In this document: positions 16,733-24,879 of the stretch, in pieces
How the letters are laid out: each line of letters begins with the position of its first letter
How positions within the stretch are numbered: position 1 is the stretch's first letter
Origin: Brooklawnia sp032229645
Lineage (GTDB): Bacteria > Actinomycetota > Actinomycetes > Propionibacteriales > Propionibacteriaceae
DNA length: 64,000 nt
Reading direction: 5' to 3'
Assembly: GCA_963722295.1 (NCBI GenBank)
Contig: CAVRLB010000010.1
Span: 124,001 to 188,000, forward strand
Translations under genes and position numbers: made by a program
The notes under the pieces: generated by a model
Seen by the model: the letters and a program-made list of their open reading frames with translations, nothing else
The model's database searches: none
What the model was told of the DNA's origin: nothing

Positions 16733-18745
16733 ATGAGCGATGAGCCAATGGTCCTCGGAGGTCGCTACGAGCTCGACACGATCATCGGACGCGGTGGCAT
16801 GGCCGAGGTCTGGCGAGCCCGCGATCTGCGACTCGATCGTCCGGTCGCGATCAAGCGGCTGCGCGTCGACCTCGCCACCGACAGCACCTTCCAGATGCGC
16901 TTTCAACGGGAGGCCCAGGCCGCTGCCGGCCTGAATCACCCCAACATCGTCAGCGTCTATGACACCGGCGAGAAGACCGACCCGGCGACCGGGATCTCGG
17001 TCCCCTACATCGTGATGGAGCTCGTCGAAGGCCACACGCTGCGCGACTTGCTGCGGCAGGGACGCCCGATCGAGCCGCAGCGCGCCTTCGAGTACGAGAT
17101 CGGCGTGCTCGATGCGCTTGGCTATTCGCACAAGCACTCCATCGTGCACCGTGACATCAAGCCCGCAAATGTGATGCTGACCAACAGCGGCCAGATCAAG
17201 GTGATGGACTTCGGTATCGCCCGCGCGGTCTCGGATACCTCGGCCACCATGACCCAGACCGCGGCCGTGATCGGCACCGCACAGTACCTGTCGCCCGAGC
17301 AGGCCCGCGGCGAGCAGGTGGACGCGCGTTCCGATATCTACTCGGCCGGCTGTCTGCTCTACGAACTGCTGACCGGACGCCCGCCCTTCCTCGGCGATTC
17401 CCCGGTGAGCGTGGCCTATCAGCATGTCCGCGAGATGCCCATCCCGCCGAGCCAGCTCGACCCCGACATCACCCCCGAGATGGACGCCATCACCATGAAG
17501 GCGCTCGCTAAACGAACCGATGACCGTTACCAGAGCGCCAAAGAGATGCGCGACGACTGCTGGCGGCTGCTCAACGGCCAACCGGTGACCGCGCAGATCC
17601 CCGCCATCGCGGTCAGCGAGACCCGGGGCGCGATGCCGACCCGGGCCCTGCCGGCTGAACTGGACCCACAGTTCGATCCTTCGGACGAGGCGGCCATCAA
17701 TACCTCCGAGTCAGAGCTGGTCGCGCCGGAGGGTTCCGAGAGCGAGAGACCCAAGCGGCGGATCTCGCCGGCCACCGGTGTGCTGATCGGGCTCCTGGTG
17801 CTGCTGCTGGGCGTGCTCGGCGTCTTTGCCTGGAGGCTGAGCAACGCAAACGACAACAACGTTCAGGTTCCATCGGTGATCGGTGTCATGGAGGATGTCG
17901 CCGTCGACCAATTGGAAGCCGTGCAACTCACCCCGAAGATCGAACGAGAATCCGGGCCGGCCGAAGGCAAGGGCACGGTGATCAGACAGGATCCGGTCGG
18001 CGGTCAGACCGTCCTGGTGAGCAGCACGGTGACCATCACCATCAACGACGGTCCTCCGGTCTCATCGATCCCGGCAGGCATCGTGGGTAAGTCTCAAGAC
18101 GAAGCGATCGCCCTCCTCAAACAGGCAGGATTCACCAACGTGGAGCCGCTGCCTGCACCGTCCAACCTTGACACGGTCGGTGCGAAGAAGAACCAGGTGG
18201 TGGGGATCTCGCCGGACGAGGGCGGCTCGGTGCCGACCGACCAGAAGATCACGCTCTATGTCGCCAGCGGACGCTCGCCACTGCCCGATGCGATCATCGG
18301 CATGCAGGACGCCGAGGCCCGCGCGCTGTTGGAACAGTACGGCTACACGAATGTGTCCAGTGACTACCTGGAGCCCGGCGACTCGGACGAGAAGGTCAGC
18401 TATGTGCGTGGCCAGGTCGTCTATTCGGAGCCGGCGACCGGCACGGCGGTCGATTCGACTACCCGGATCGTGCTCTGGCTGGCGTCGGGCGAGTCCGTGA
18501 TGCCCAACCTCACCGGCCTGTCGCAGGCGGACGCCGAAGCGCAACTCGAGAAGCTCGGCTTCACCAATGTCACCTTCACCCACGCCGATGAGCACGACAA
18601 CTGGGTGGTGACCGCGCAATCCGTCCCGGCGAACACGGCGCGCGAGCGATCGGTTGAGATCACCGTCACCTTGGGTGCTGCGGCGGCGTCCCCCAGCACT
18701 AGTTCGTCGTCGAAGTCGCCGTCCAGTTCGTCGACCGACGGCTAA
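16733..18745 (+). CDS. pknB: Ser/Thr protein kinase with four PASTA domains, PknB-like
   Basis: 670 residues. The N-terminal kinase domain (about 10-270) has the glycine loop GRGGMAEV, Lys41, HRDIKPAN with catalytic Asp141, DFG 159-161, and a Thr-rich activation loop (TSATMTQT). A juxtamembrane segment and a membrane helix (about 346-368) follow, then four PASTA repeats from about 376 to 645 that bind cell-wall fragments outside the cell, and a Ser-rich end. AAAGGA lies 8-13 bases before the ATG. It closes the fhaA-pknB operon and would phosphorylate envelope and division proteins. Confidence 0.96.
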   Translation: MSDEPMVLGGRYELDTIIGRGGMAEVWRARDLRLDRPVAIKRLRVDLATDSTFQMRFQREAQAAAGLNHPNIVSVYDTGEKTDPATGISVPYIVMELVEGHTLRDLLRQGRPIEPQRAFEYEIGVLDALGYSHKHSIVHRDIKPANVMLTNSGQIKVMDFGIARAVSDTSATMTQTAAVIGTAQYLSPEQARGEQVDARSDIYSAGCLLYELLTGRPPFLGDSPVSVAYQHVREMPIPPSQLDPDITPEMDAITMKALAKRTDDRYQSAKEMRDDCWRLLNGQPVTAQIPAIAVSETRGAMPTRALPAELDPQFDPSDEAAINTSESELVAPEGSESERPKRRISPATGVLIGLLVLLLGVLGVFAWRLSNANDNNVQVPSVIGVMEDVAVDQLEAVQLTPKIERESGPAEGKGTVIRQDPVGGQTVLVSSTVTITINDGPPVSSIPAGIVGKSQDEAIALLKQAGFTNVEPLPAPSNLDTVGAKKNQVVGISPDEGGSVPTDQKITLYVASGRSPLPDAIIGMQDAEARALLEQYGYTNVSSDYLEPGDSDEKVSYVRGQVVYSEPATGTAVDSTTRIVLWLASGESVMPNLTGLSQADAEAQLEKLGFTNVTFTHADEHDNWVVTAQSVPANTARERSVEITVTLGAAAASPSTSSSSKSPSSSSTDG

Positions 18746-19386
18746 CGGGACCCTAGACCGGCGGCCATCAGGGGTGTCAGGCCCGCGGCCCGAGCCGGGG
18801 CGTCCAGATCGCCGCAGCGGGCGAGCCAGTTCGCGAGCATCTGGTATCCGCCTTGGGTCAGCACCGATTCCGGGTGGAACTGCACGGCCTCGATCGCAAG
18901 CTCGCGGTGCCGCACCGCCATGATCACCCCGGTGTCGGTCCGAGCGCTCACCTCCAGCGACGATGGCAGGGTCTGCGGATCGATCGCCAGCGAGTGATAG
19001 CGTGTCGCGGTCAGCGGATTCGGCAGGCCCGCGAAGACTCCGCGTCCATCGTGGTGAACCGATGAGGTCTTGCCGTGCAGGAGTTCTGGTGCCCGGCCGA
19101 CCACGGCGCCTTCGGCCACTCCGATCGCCTGCAGGCCCAGACAGATCCCGAAGATCGGTAGCTTGCCGCCCTGGTCGCGCACCACGTCGATGCAGACGCC
19201 GGCCTCCTCGGGAGTGCCCGGGCCCGGCGACAGCAGAATGCCGTCGTAGCCCGACGCCCAGTCTTGTGATGCGAACCGCGGATCGTCATTGCGCCAGACA
19301 TCGACCTCGGCACCGATGTGGGCCAGATAGTTGACCACGTTATAGACAAACGAGTCGTAGTTGTCGATGACGAGAATGCGTGCCAT
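18742..19386 (-). CDS. pabA: Glutamine amidotransferase, PabA/TrpG type
   Basis: 214 residues from ATG 19386 (MARILVIDNYDSF is the usual beginning; an in-frame upstream start at 19467 adds residues without homology). Class I amidotransferase supplying ammonia from glutamine for p-aminobenzoate or anthranilate synthesis. The catalytic triad is Cys82 in GICLGLQ with His171 and Glu173 in FHPES. The stop overlaps the end of pknB on the other strand by four bases. A trpG/pabA gene next to pknB and a DUF881 gene is the standard actinobacterial arrangement. Whether it serves folate or tryptophan synthesis cannot be told, as no partner subunit is in view. Confidence 0.92.
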   Translation of the reverse strand: MARILVIDNYDSFVYNVVNYLAHIGAEVDVWRNDDPRFASQDWASGYDGILLSPGPGTPEEAGVCIDVVRDQGGKLPIFGICLGLQAIGVAEGAVVGRAPELLHGKTSSVHHDGRGVFAGLPNPLTATRYHSLAIDPQTLPSSLEVSARTDTGVIMAVRHRELAIEAVQFHPESVLTQGGYQMLANWLARCGDLDAPARAAGLTPLMAAGLGSR

Positions 19387-19477
19387 GTGCACCATTGTCC
19401 CCCATCGCCCCGGCACGTCGGGCGCGCGCCCAAGCCCCACCGGGTCCCCCGGGTTGCCCGAGTTCACAACCCGATCG

Positions 19478-20302
19478 TCAGCGTTGCGCCTGGGCCTGAT
19501 GCAGCACTGGAGCCGCAGCTGCCGGCATCGTGACCTCGTCGATGCGCTGCTGCTGATAGCCGAGCTGATAGGCCTGCGCGTACTGCCGGTAGATCTGTAC
19601 CGCCTTGTCGGCGGCCAGACCCGACTCGAGCTCGTCGGGGTCGCCGATCGCCGTGATCACATAGGGCGGCGCGTAGGGCACCCCGTGCAGCACCACCGTG
19701 TTGCCCACGCATTTGACCGCGGTCAATGCGGTCACGCGCTGGTTCTGGATGGTCATCGCCTCCGCACCGCCCGCGAAGAGCGCGTTCACGACTCGCTGGA
19801 TGTCTTGTTCGTGGACGACGAGCAGATCGCCGTCGACGCCGGGCGGTGTGAAATCGACCGGAGCATCGGTGAGAGTCACCCGCACTGCAGGGCCTTTGAC
19901 CGCAGCGAGTCCGATGATCTGATTCACCTCCTGCTGGTCGGGGTCCGCGCTCGGCACCGGCGCTCCCTGAGCGGCAGCCAATTCGTCGTTCTGCGCCCGT
20001 AGTTCTGCCGCCCTGGCAGTGAGTTCGGCGTTTCGCCGTTCGGCCTGAGCCACGAGCTCGGCGAGATCGCTGGTTCGGTCGGGCCGCAGATCGCTGCCTT
20101 GAGCTGTCATCGCGCTCGCCCCGATCATCACTCCGGCGAGCAGACCGACGGTCAGCTTCAGCAGCCCGCCGCGCGCCCTGCTAATCGGCGATGGCCTGAC
20201 AGCCGCATCGACATCGGCGGCAGCATCGGCGGGCCCGTCCGGGGCGGCGCGCGCAGGGGTATCTTCCGCTGTCCGCGCGGGACCCTTCTCGGCTGCCGCC
20301 AT
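19478..20302 (-). CDS. DUF881 family membrane-anchored protein
   Basis: 274 residues. An Ala/Pro/Asp-rich cytoplasmic N terminus is followed by one membrane helix (about 44-64), a coiled-coil stretch (LVAQAERRNAELTARAAELRAQNDELAA), and then the DUF881 domain, which ends with VVLHGVPYAPPYVITAIGDP and the YQQYAQAYQLGYQ-type helix. The family is fixed at this place beside crgA and pabA in Actinobacteria. A division or envelope role is suspected from context only, and the molecular function is unknown. Confidence 0.9.
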   Translation of the reverse strand: MAAAEKGPARTAEDTPARAAPDGPADAAADVDAAVRPSPISRARGGLLKLTVGLLAGVMIGASAMTAQGSDLRPDRTSDLAELVAQAERRNAELTARAAELRAQNDELAAAQGAPVPSADPDQQEVNQIIGLAAVKGPAVRVTLTDAPVDFTPPGVDGDLLVVHEQDIQRVVNALFAGGAEAMTIQNQRVTALTAVKCVGNTVVLHGVPYAPPYVITAIGDPDELESGLAADKAVQIYRQYAQAYQLGYQQQRIDEVTMPAAAAPVLHQAQAQR

Positions 20303-20433
20303 GCGCCCAGCCTACCGGCGCCGGGAAGGCTCGATTGGGGCGAACGGCCATCACCGGTCATACTTGAACGGTGGCGATTTCGCCACTCGACCATGAATTA
20401 CGTGCGAAGCACGCCGGCTGAGGAGCAAACGCA

Positions 20434-20730
20434 GTGCCCGAATCGAAGGTCCGCAAACAGGCTGCCGAGAAGAAGGTGGCCAAGACGAAGGTCGAGACCG
20501 AGAAGCAGCGCTCCCAGAAGAAGACGAAGAAGACCCGGATGACTGCCGGAACGCGAGACTGGGTGCCGTGGGTGTTCATCCCGGTCGGCCTACTCGGTGT
20601 GTTGTGGTTGCTCGTCTTCTACATCGCCGGCAACCGGGTGCCCGGGATGCAGGATCTTCAGAACTGGAACTACCTGATCGGCATCGGCCTGATCGCCACA
20701 TCGTTCGGCATCGCCACTTTGTGGAAGTAG
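20434..20730 (+). CDS. crgA: Cell division protein CrgA
   Basis: 98 residues with a Lys/Arg-rich N terminus and two membrane helices (about 47-67 and 78-96), matching CrgA in length and in the conserved WVPWVFIPVGLLGVLWL and NWNYLIGIGLI segments. CrgA joins the divisome, interacts with FtsZ, FtsI and FtsQ, and helps coordinate septation with growth. The start is GTG at 20434, behind GAGGAG. It is divergent from the DUF881 gene and convergent with the Mrp operon. Confidence 0.93.
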   Translation: MPESKVRKQAAEKKVAKTKVETEKQRSQKKTKKTRMTAGTRDWVPWVFIPVGLLGVLWLLVFYIAGNRVPGMQDLQNWNYLIGIGLIATSFGIATLWK

Positions 20731-20770
20731 CCTCCCCCTCCACCCCTCACCCGCGCATTGTGTAGACGCG

Positions 20771-20787
20771 GGGCCCAAGATGGGCTC
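20771..20787. terminator. Possible bidirectional hairpin between crgA and mrpG
   Basis: GGGCCCA (20771-20777) faces TGGGCTC (20781-20787) across three bases, with one wobble pair, between two convergent genes. Confidence 0.35.
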
Positions 20788-20792
20788 TGGAA

Positions 20793-21173
20793 CTACACGA
20801 TCCGGGAAGGGTCACCATCAGCCAGCCCCTTGCGGGCCCGCTCGATGTCTTCGGCGTACTCGTCCACGACGATCGCGTCGTCGCCGGTCTGCCCCAGCCG
20901 GTAGGTGGCGCGGCCCAGCATGTGCGCCGAGATGGGCGCCACGAAGAACTGCATCATCACCACGAGCACCAAGGTGGCCGCCAGATGCGGCTTCTGTATC
21001 ACCAGTGCCAGGCCGGCGCACATCAGGCCAAGGCCGAGCACCTGCGGTTTGGTGGACGCGTGCATCCGCGAGAACAGCGACCCGAGCCGCAGCATCCCGA
21101 GCGCCGTGATGAACGTCAGCAACACCCCGGCGGCGATCAACGTCACCCCGATAACCTGCAACCAGACGCTCAT
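20793..21173 (-). CDS. mrpG: Mrp Na+/H+ antiporter subunit G
   Basis: 126 residues with three membrane helices, matching MrpG/MnhG (segments ITALGMLRLGSLFSRMHASTKPQVLG and LVVMMQFFVAPISAHMLGRA), plus a short acidic C-terminal tail. Last gene of the Mrp operon. Its ATG overlaps the mrpF stop by four bases. MrpG is a small structural subunit of the multi-subunit antiporter that uses the proton gradient to expel Na+. Confidence 0.92.
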   Translation of the reverse strand: MSVWLQVIGVTLIAAGVLLTFITALGMLRLGSLFSRMHASTKPQVLGLGLMCAGLALVIQKPHLAATLVLVVMMQFFVAPISAHMLGRATYRLGQTGDDAIVVDEYAEDIERARKGLADGDPSRIV

Positions 21174-21592
21174 CGCACCTCCTCCTGCACGTCGAGCCCA
21201 GCGACCATCGAGGCATCCGTGTCGTCGGCGTCGTGCTGCTCGTCCGCGTCCGGATGCACCGGTTCGTCGTCATCGGCCAACTCGGGCTCGGACGACCGCG
21301 CGACCTCTTCGGCCGACAGCAGACGCCGCTCACCGATCGACTCGGCCCGCGAGAAGCGGGCGATCGTGGTCGACCCGATGAAGCCGACCGAAGTGAGTAC
21401 CACCAGCAACGGCAGCAGATCGACGCGCCCGGTCATCGCCATGATGACCACCACGATGCCGACCGATGACGCAGTGATCACGTCGAGAGCGACCGCCCGG
21501 TCGAGGTTGCTCGGGCCGCGTTCAAGCCGGATCAGTACCATCCCCATGCTGATCACCAGCGCTGCGAAGCAGATCCACAAGATGAGCGTCAT
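21170..21592 (-). CDS. mrpF: Mrp Na+/H+ antiporter subunit F
   Basis: 140 residues. The first 90 are the three-helix MrpF/MnhF core (VRLERGPSNLDRAVALDV-type motif, here LIRLERGPSNLDRAVALDVI). About 50 strongly acidic residues (Asp/Glu-rich, with HPDADEQHDADD) follow, longer than the family norm of about 90 residues in total. It overlaps both neighbours by four bases. Confidence 0.9.
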   Translation of the reverse strand: MTLILWICFAALVISMGMVLIRLERGPSNLDRAVALDVITASSVGIVVVIMAMTGRVDLLPLLVVLTSVGFIGSTTIARFSRAESIGERRLLSAEEVARSSEPELADDDEPVHPDADEQHDADDTDASMVAGLDVQEEVR

Positions 21593-22269
21593 GGCTTCAC
21601 CTCGCCCTGACCGAGGCCCCCGACAGCGCTGTCCGCAGCGTCCCTGGACTCCCGGAACTGCGCGAACTCGGCTTCGCTGAGACGTCCGGCCTTCATCGAG
21701 CCGCCCGGACGATAGCCGGCGATCATCAGTTCTTCGTCAGTGGCCAGCGCCCGCAGGATCCGTTCTTCCTGGTCCAGGACCCGGTCGTGCGCCTCGTCCA
21801 ATGCCTCAGGGTCTTCGACGTCGAAGACGTGAATGTAGAGGGTGCCCGTCATCCGGTGCGCGTCGATGACGATGGAGCCCGGCACCAATGCGGTGAATCC
21901 CGCGGTCGCGGCCAGGAAGCCATCCGAATGCGCACGGGTTTGGACGCGGATGATCGCCTCGCGGGGTTTGCGGCCGGTGATGATCACCCAGGAGATCTGG
22001 GCGGCCGCCACGACGATGTCCTTGGTGAATACCACCACCAGCCTCAGCAGAGCGATCGGACGCACGGTCAACCGGCGCCGCGGGCCGCGTGGCACCGGAG
22101 CAAGCAGCAGGATCATGATCGCCAGCACCAGCCCGGCCGTCACATTCCCCCAGCTCAGATCGCCCCAGAGCAGCACCCACATCAGCGTCAGCAGCGCGAC
22201 GCTGACCGGCGACACCCGTTTGCGCCAGGTGGCGATGAGTCGCACGGCGAGTCCTTCCTGGGTGGTCAT
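21589..22269 (-). CDS. mrpE: Mrp Na+/H+ antiporter subunit E
   Basis: 226 residues, MrpE/MnhE family. N-terminal membrane helices (about 20-60) are followed by the conserved cytoplasmic domain with GFLAATAGFTALVPGSIVIDAH and LYIHVFDVEDPE. The C terminus runs about 50 residues past the core, with an Asp/Glu/Arg-rich region that is longer than usual. Four-base overlaps with mrpD and mrpF indicate translational coupling. Confidence 0.9.
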   Translation of the reverse strand: MTTQEGLAVRLIATWRKRVSPVSVALLTLMWVLLWGDLSWGNVTAGLVLAIMILLLAPVPRGPRRRLTVRPIALLRLVVVFTKDIVVAAAQISWVIITGRKPREAIIRVQTRAHSDGFLAATAGFTALVPGSIVIDAHRMTGTLYIHVFDVEDPEALDEAHDRVLDQEERILRALATDEELMIAGYRPGGSMKAGRLSEAEFAQFRESRDAADSAVGGLGQGEVKP

Positions 22270-23900
22270 CGTTCACCCTCGTTCGCGGAGCCGATTCCGC
22301 CAGGAGCGCCGGGCGACGATGGTGTCGGCAGCGTCGGGGTCGCCCCGGACTCGGAGTCGTGGCCGTTCTGGTCGTCCGACTGCCCGGTGCCCCGTTCGGC
22401 CTCGGGCAGCACGGCGCTGATATACGGCTCCTGCTCGCGCAGTTCGGTGGCCGCACCGTATCCGTAGCGGTAGATCGGTCCGGCCAGCACCGCCAGCAGC
22501 ACCGAAGCAGCGACCAGCAGCACGGTCGCGAAGGTCATCGTCCAAGGCACTGCAGGGCGCTCGCTGACCGGCTCGGTGCTGGGCTGCCAGAAGGCCATGT
22601 TCCAGGCGCGCAGCAGAGCATAGAGGGTGAGCAAGGAGGTGACCAGGCCACCGGCTATCAGCGTCCAATCGAGCGGGCTGCCCACCCGCGCGGAAGCCTC
22701 GATCATGCCGACCTTGCCGAGGAAGCCGGACATCGGCGGCACGCCGGCGAGGTTCAGCGCGGGAATCAGGTAGACGATCGCCAGGAACGGCCAGATCTTC
22801 AGCAGCGAGCCCAGCTTGGTCAGCGACGTGCTACCGCCGACGCGTTCCATCAGCCCGGAGACCAAGAAGAGCGCAGTCTGGACGATGATGTGATGCGCGG
22901 TGTAGAAGACCGCGGCCGCAAGCCCGTCGATGGTGCCGATGCCCACGCCCCAGAGCATGAATCCGATGTGCGAGACCAGCGTGAACGAAAGCAGCCGTTT
23001 GATGTCGTCCTGGGCGACAGCGCCGAGGATGCCGATCACCATGGTGGCCAGCGCGACGATCATCAGCGCCTTGTTGAGCCCGGGATCCGCGAAGATCGTG
23101 CTCTGAGTACGGATGATGGCGTACACCCCGACCTTGGTCAGCAGGCCGGCGAAGACCGCGGTGACCGGCGCCGGAGCCGTCGGATAGGAGTCCGGCAGCC
23201 AGGCCGAGAGCGGGAAGACAGCGGCCTTCACACCGAAGGCGACCAGCAGCATGACCTCGATGAGCTGCGCGGTGGCCGGGTCGATGGAGTTCATTCGAAG
23301 CGCGATCTGGGCCATGTTGACCGTGCCGACCGCCGCGTAGACCATCGCCAGCGCGATCAGGAAGATCGCCGAGCTGACCACCGAGACCACGACGTAGACG
23401 GTTCCGGAGCGGATCCGTTCGCGGCTGCCACCCAGCGTGATCAGCACGAAGCTGGCCACCAGCAGGATCTCGAAGCCGACATAGAGGTTGAACAGGTCTC
23501 CGGTCAGGAAGGCATTCGAGACACCCGCCGACAAGATCAGGAAGGTCGGCTGAAAGACCGCCACCGGCAGCCGGCTGCCCTCCGCCGGGTCCTGGGTGAA
23601 CGAGTAGACCAGCACGCAGAGCGTCACGAAGACCGAGACCACCAGCATCAACGCGCTCAACCGATCGGCCACCAGGGTGACCCCCACCGGAGCCGACCAA
23701 CCGCCGACGTCGAGGGTGATCGGCCCGCTGACCGACAGATAGCCGATGAAGACTGCGTCCATCTGGACGATCAGCAACGCGATCAGCGAAACGATCCGCT
23801 GCGCGGTGTGATGGCGTGCCAGCAGCAGGGTCAGCGCGGCCGCGACGAACGGGACCAGCACGGGGATACCGAGCACCCAGGACCAGTCGGCAGGGTTCAT
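22266..23900 (-). CDS. mrpD: Mrp Na+/H+ antiporter subunit D
   Basis: 544-residue polytopic protein homologous to the NuoL/M/N proton-pumping subunits of complex I. The proton_antipo_M domain includes GLLTKVGVYAIIR and HIGFMLWGVGIG, with channel lysines and a glutamate in the expected helices. The C terminus is an acidic, Pro/Ser-rich tail of about 50 residues. It forms one of the two ion-translocating modules together with MrpA. Four-base overlaps on both sides. Confidence 0.94.
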   Translation of the reverse strand: MNPADWSWVLGIPVLVPFVAAALTLLLARHHTAQRIVSLIALLIVQMDAVFIGYLSVSGPITLDVGGWSAPVGVTLVADRLSALMLVVSVFVTLCVLVYSFTQDPAEGSRLPVAVFQPTFLILSAGVSNAFLTGDLFNLYVGFEILLVASFVLITLGGSRERIRSGTVYVVVSVVSSAIFLIALAMVYAAVGTVNMAQIALRMNSIDPATAQLIEVMLLVAFGVKAAVFPLSAWLPDSYPTAPAPVTAVFAGLLTKVGVYAIIRTQSTIFADPGLNKALMIVALATMVIGILGAVAQDDIKRLLSFTLVSHIGFMLWGVGIGTIDGLAAAVFYTAHHIIVQTALFLVSGLMERVGGSTSLTKLGSLLKIWPFLAIVYLIPALNLAGVPPMSGFLGKVGMIEASARVGSPLDWTLIAGGLVTSLLTLYALLRAWNMAFWQPSTEPVSERPAVPWTMTFATVLLVAASVLLAVLAGPIYRYGYGAATELREQEPYISAVLPEAERGTGQSDDQNGHDSESGATPTLPTPSSPGAPGGIGSANEGER

Positions 23901-24439
23901 GAGGATGCGCCCCCGTCGGGTCGCGCGCCGGGGCGCTTCGTGATCTTCCTCGACCGCGCGCTGCTCGGAGCCTTGACCGCGGGCAGATCCTCGGTCTCGT
24001 CGAAGACGCTGGCGGCCTGCTCGTCCAGGCTGGCACCCGAATCGTCGGTGACCCGCTCGGCCACGGTGTCGCGGGCTGCGCCCAGCGCGATCCGGCGGTC
24101 CTCCCGGTCGTCCTGCACCTCGTCATTGCCGTTGAGCTGCCAGCTGCGGTATGCCATCGCCAGCATGAACGCGGTCAGCGCGAGTCCGATGACGATCGCG
24201 GTCAGCACCATCGCCTGGGGCAACGGGTCGGCCATCTCCCAGACCTCGGACTGCCCGATGATGGGCGGCGCGCCTGCCCGGCCGCCGGCCATCAGCAGCA
24301 AGACGTTCACGCCGTAGGTGATCAGGCTGACGCCGATCACGATACGGCTCAGCGAGCGTTCGAGGACGAGCACCACTCCGGCACCGACGAGCACGCCGAC
24401 CAGGATGAGCAGGGCCAGCGAGGGAGCCATATCGATCAC
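23897..24439 (-). CDS. mrpC: Mrp Na+/H+ antiporter subunit C
   Basis: 180 residues. The first 115 form the three-helix MrpC/NuoK-like core (LVGVLVGAGVVLVLERSLSRIVIGVSLITYGVNVLLL, then DPLPQAMVLTAIVIGLALTAF). A charged C-terminal extension of about 65 residues follows, much longer than in firmicute MrpC. Extended hydrophilic tails on MrpC, D, E and F all seem to be a feature of this operon. Confidence 0.92.
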   Translation of the reverse strand: MIDMAPSLALLILVGVLVGAGVVLVLERSLSRIVIGVSLITYGVNVLLLMAGGRAGAPPIIGQSEVWEMADPLPQAMVLTAIVIGLALTAFMLAMAYRSWQLNGNDEVQDDREDRRIALGAARDTVAERVTDDSGASLDEQAASVFDETEDLPAVKAPSSARSRKITKRPGARPDGGASS

Positions 24440-24879
24440 CGCGGCACCTCGCCTTCCGGGGTTGCGACACGGTCAGTGGTCAGGGAGCCACCCGCCGATT
24501 TACCGGCGGCGGCCTTCTCCGCTGCGGCGCGCAGGTCTTCGCCGACCTCGATCTCTTCGTTGACCTCGCGGTCGGCATCGTCGTGCCCGATCTCCGGCGC
24601 CAGGCTACCCTCCGCCTCGGCCTGCCGGTCGATCTCGCTGCCGAGCGAACTCAAGATGTCCAGCACCAGGCCGACGACGATCAGGTAGACGCCGACATCG
24701 AAGAAGAGCGCCGTGGCCAGATGCACCTCATTGAAGATCGGCATGGTGAAGTCAAAGACGGTGGTCTGCAGGATGGTGCCGCCGAAGAGCACCGGTACCA
24801 GCGCTGCGGTGGTGGCCAGTGCCATGCCGATGCCCAGCAGTCGCACCTGGCCGCACCCGAATCGCGAGGGCAAGTTCAT
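24436..24879 (-). CDS. mrpB: MrpB (MnhB domain) C-terminal part, frameshifted from mrpA
   Basis: About 147 residues from ATG 24879. They contain only the second half of the MnhB domain: RLLGIGMALATTAALVPVLFGG and then NEVHLATALFFDVGVYLIVVGLVLDIL, followed by an acidic tail. The first half of the same domain (RSLIFEIGARLVFHPLVLF and GHNNPGGGFAGGVLAG) lies at the end of the mrpA frame. Removing one base near 24844 on the + strand joins the two as V-R-P-G-R-L-L-G. In many Actinobacteria MrpA and MrpB are one fused protein, so this is most simply its broken 3' part. A true mutation, a recoding site or a sequencing error are all possible. Confidence 0.7.
   Translation of the reverse strand: MNLPSRFGCGQVRLLGIGMALATTAALVPVLFGGTILQTTVFDFTMPIFNEVHLATALFFDVGVYLIVVGLVLDILSSLGSEIDRQAEAEGSLAPEIGHDDADREVNEEIEVGEDLRAAAEKAAAGKSAGGSLTTDRVATPEGEVPR

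Noticed and set aside
22359..24317. 652-codon open frame opposite mrpD and mrpC
   Set aside because: Shadow of GC-rich codons. Composition is dominated by Gln/Arg/Asp/His, and the minus-strand genes are certain.
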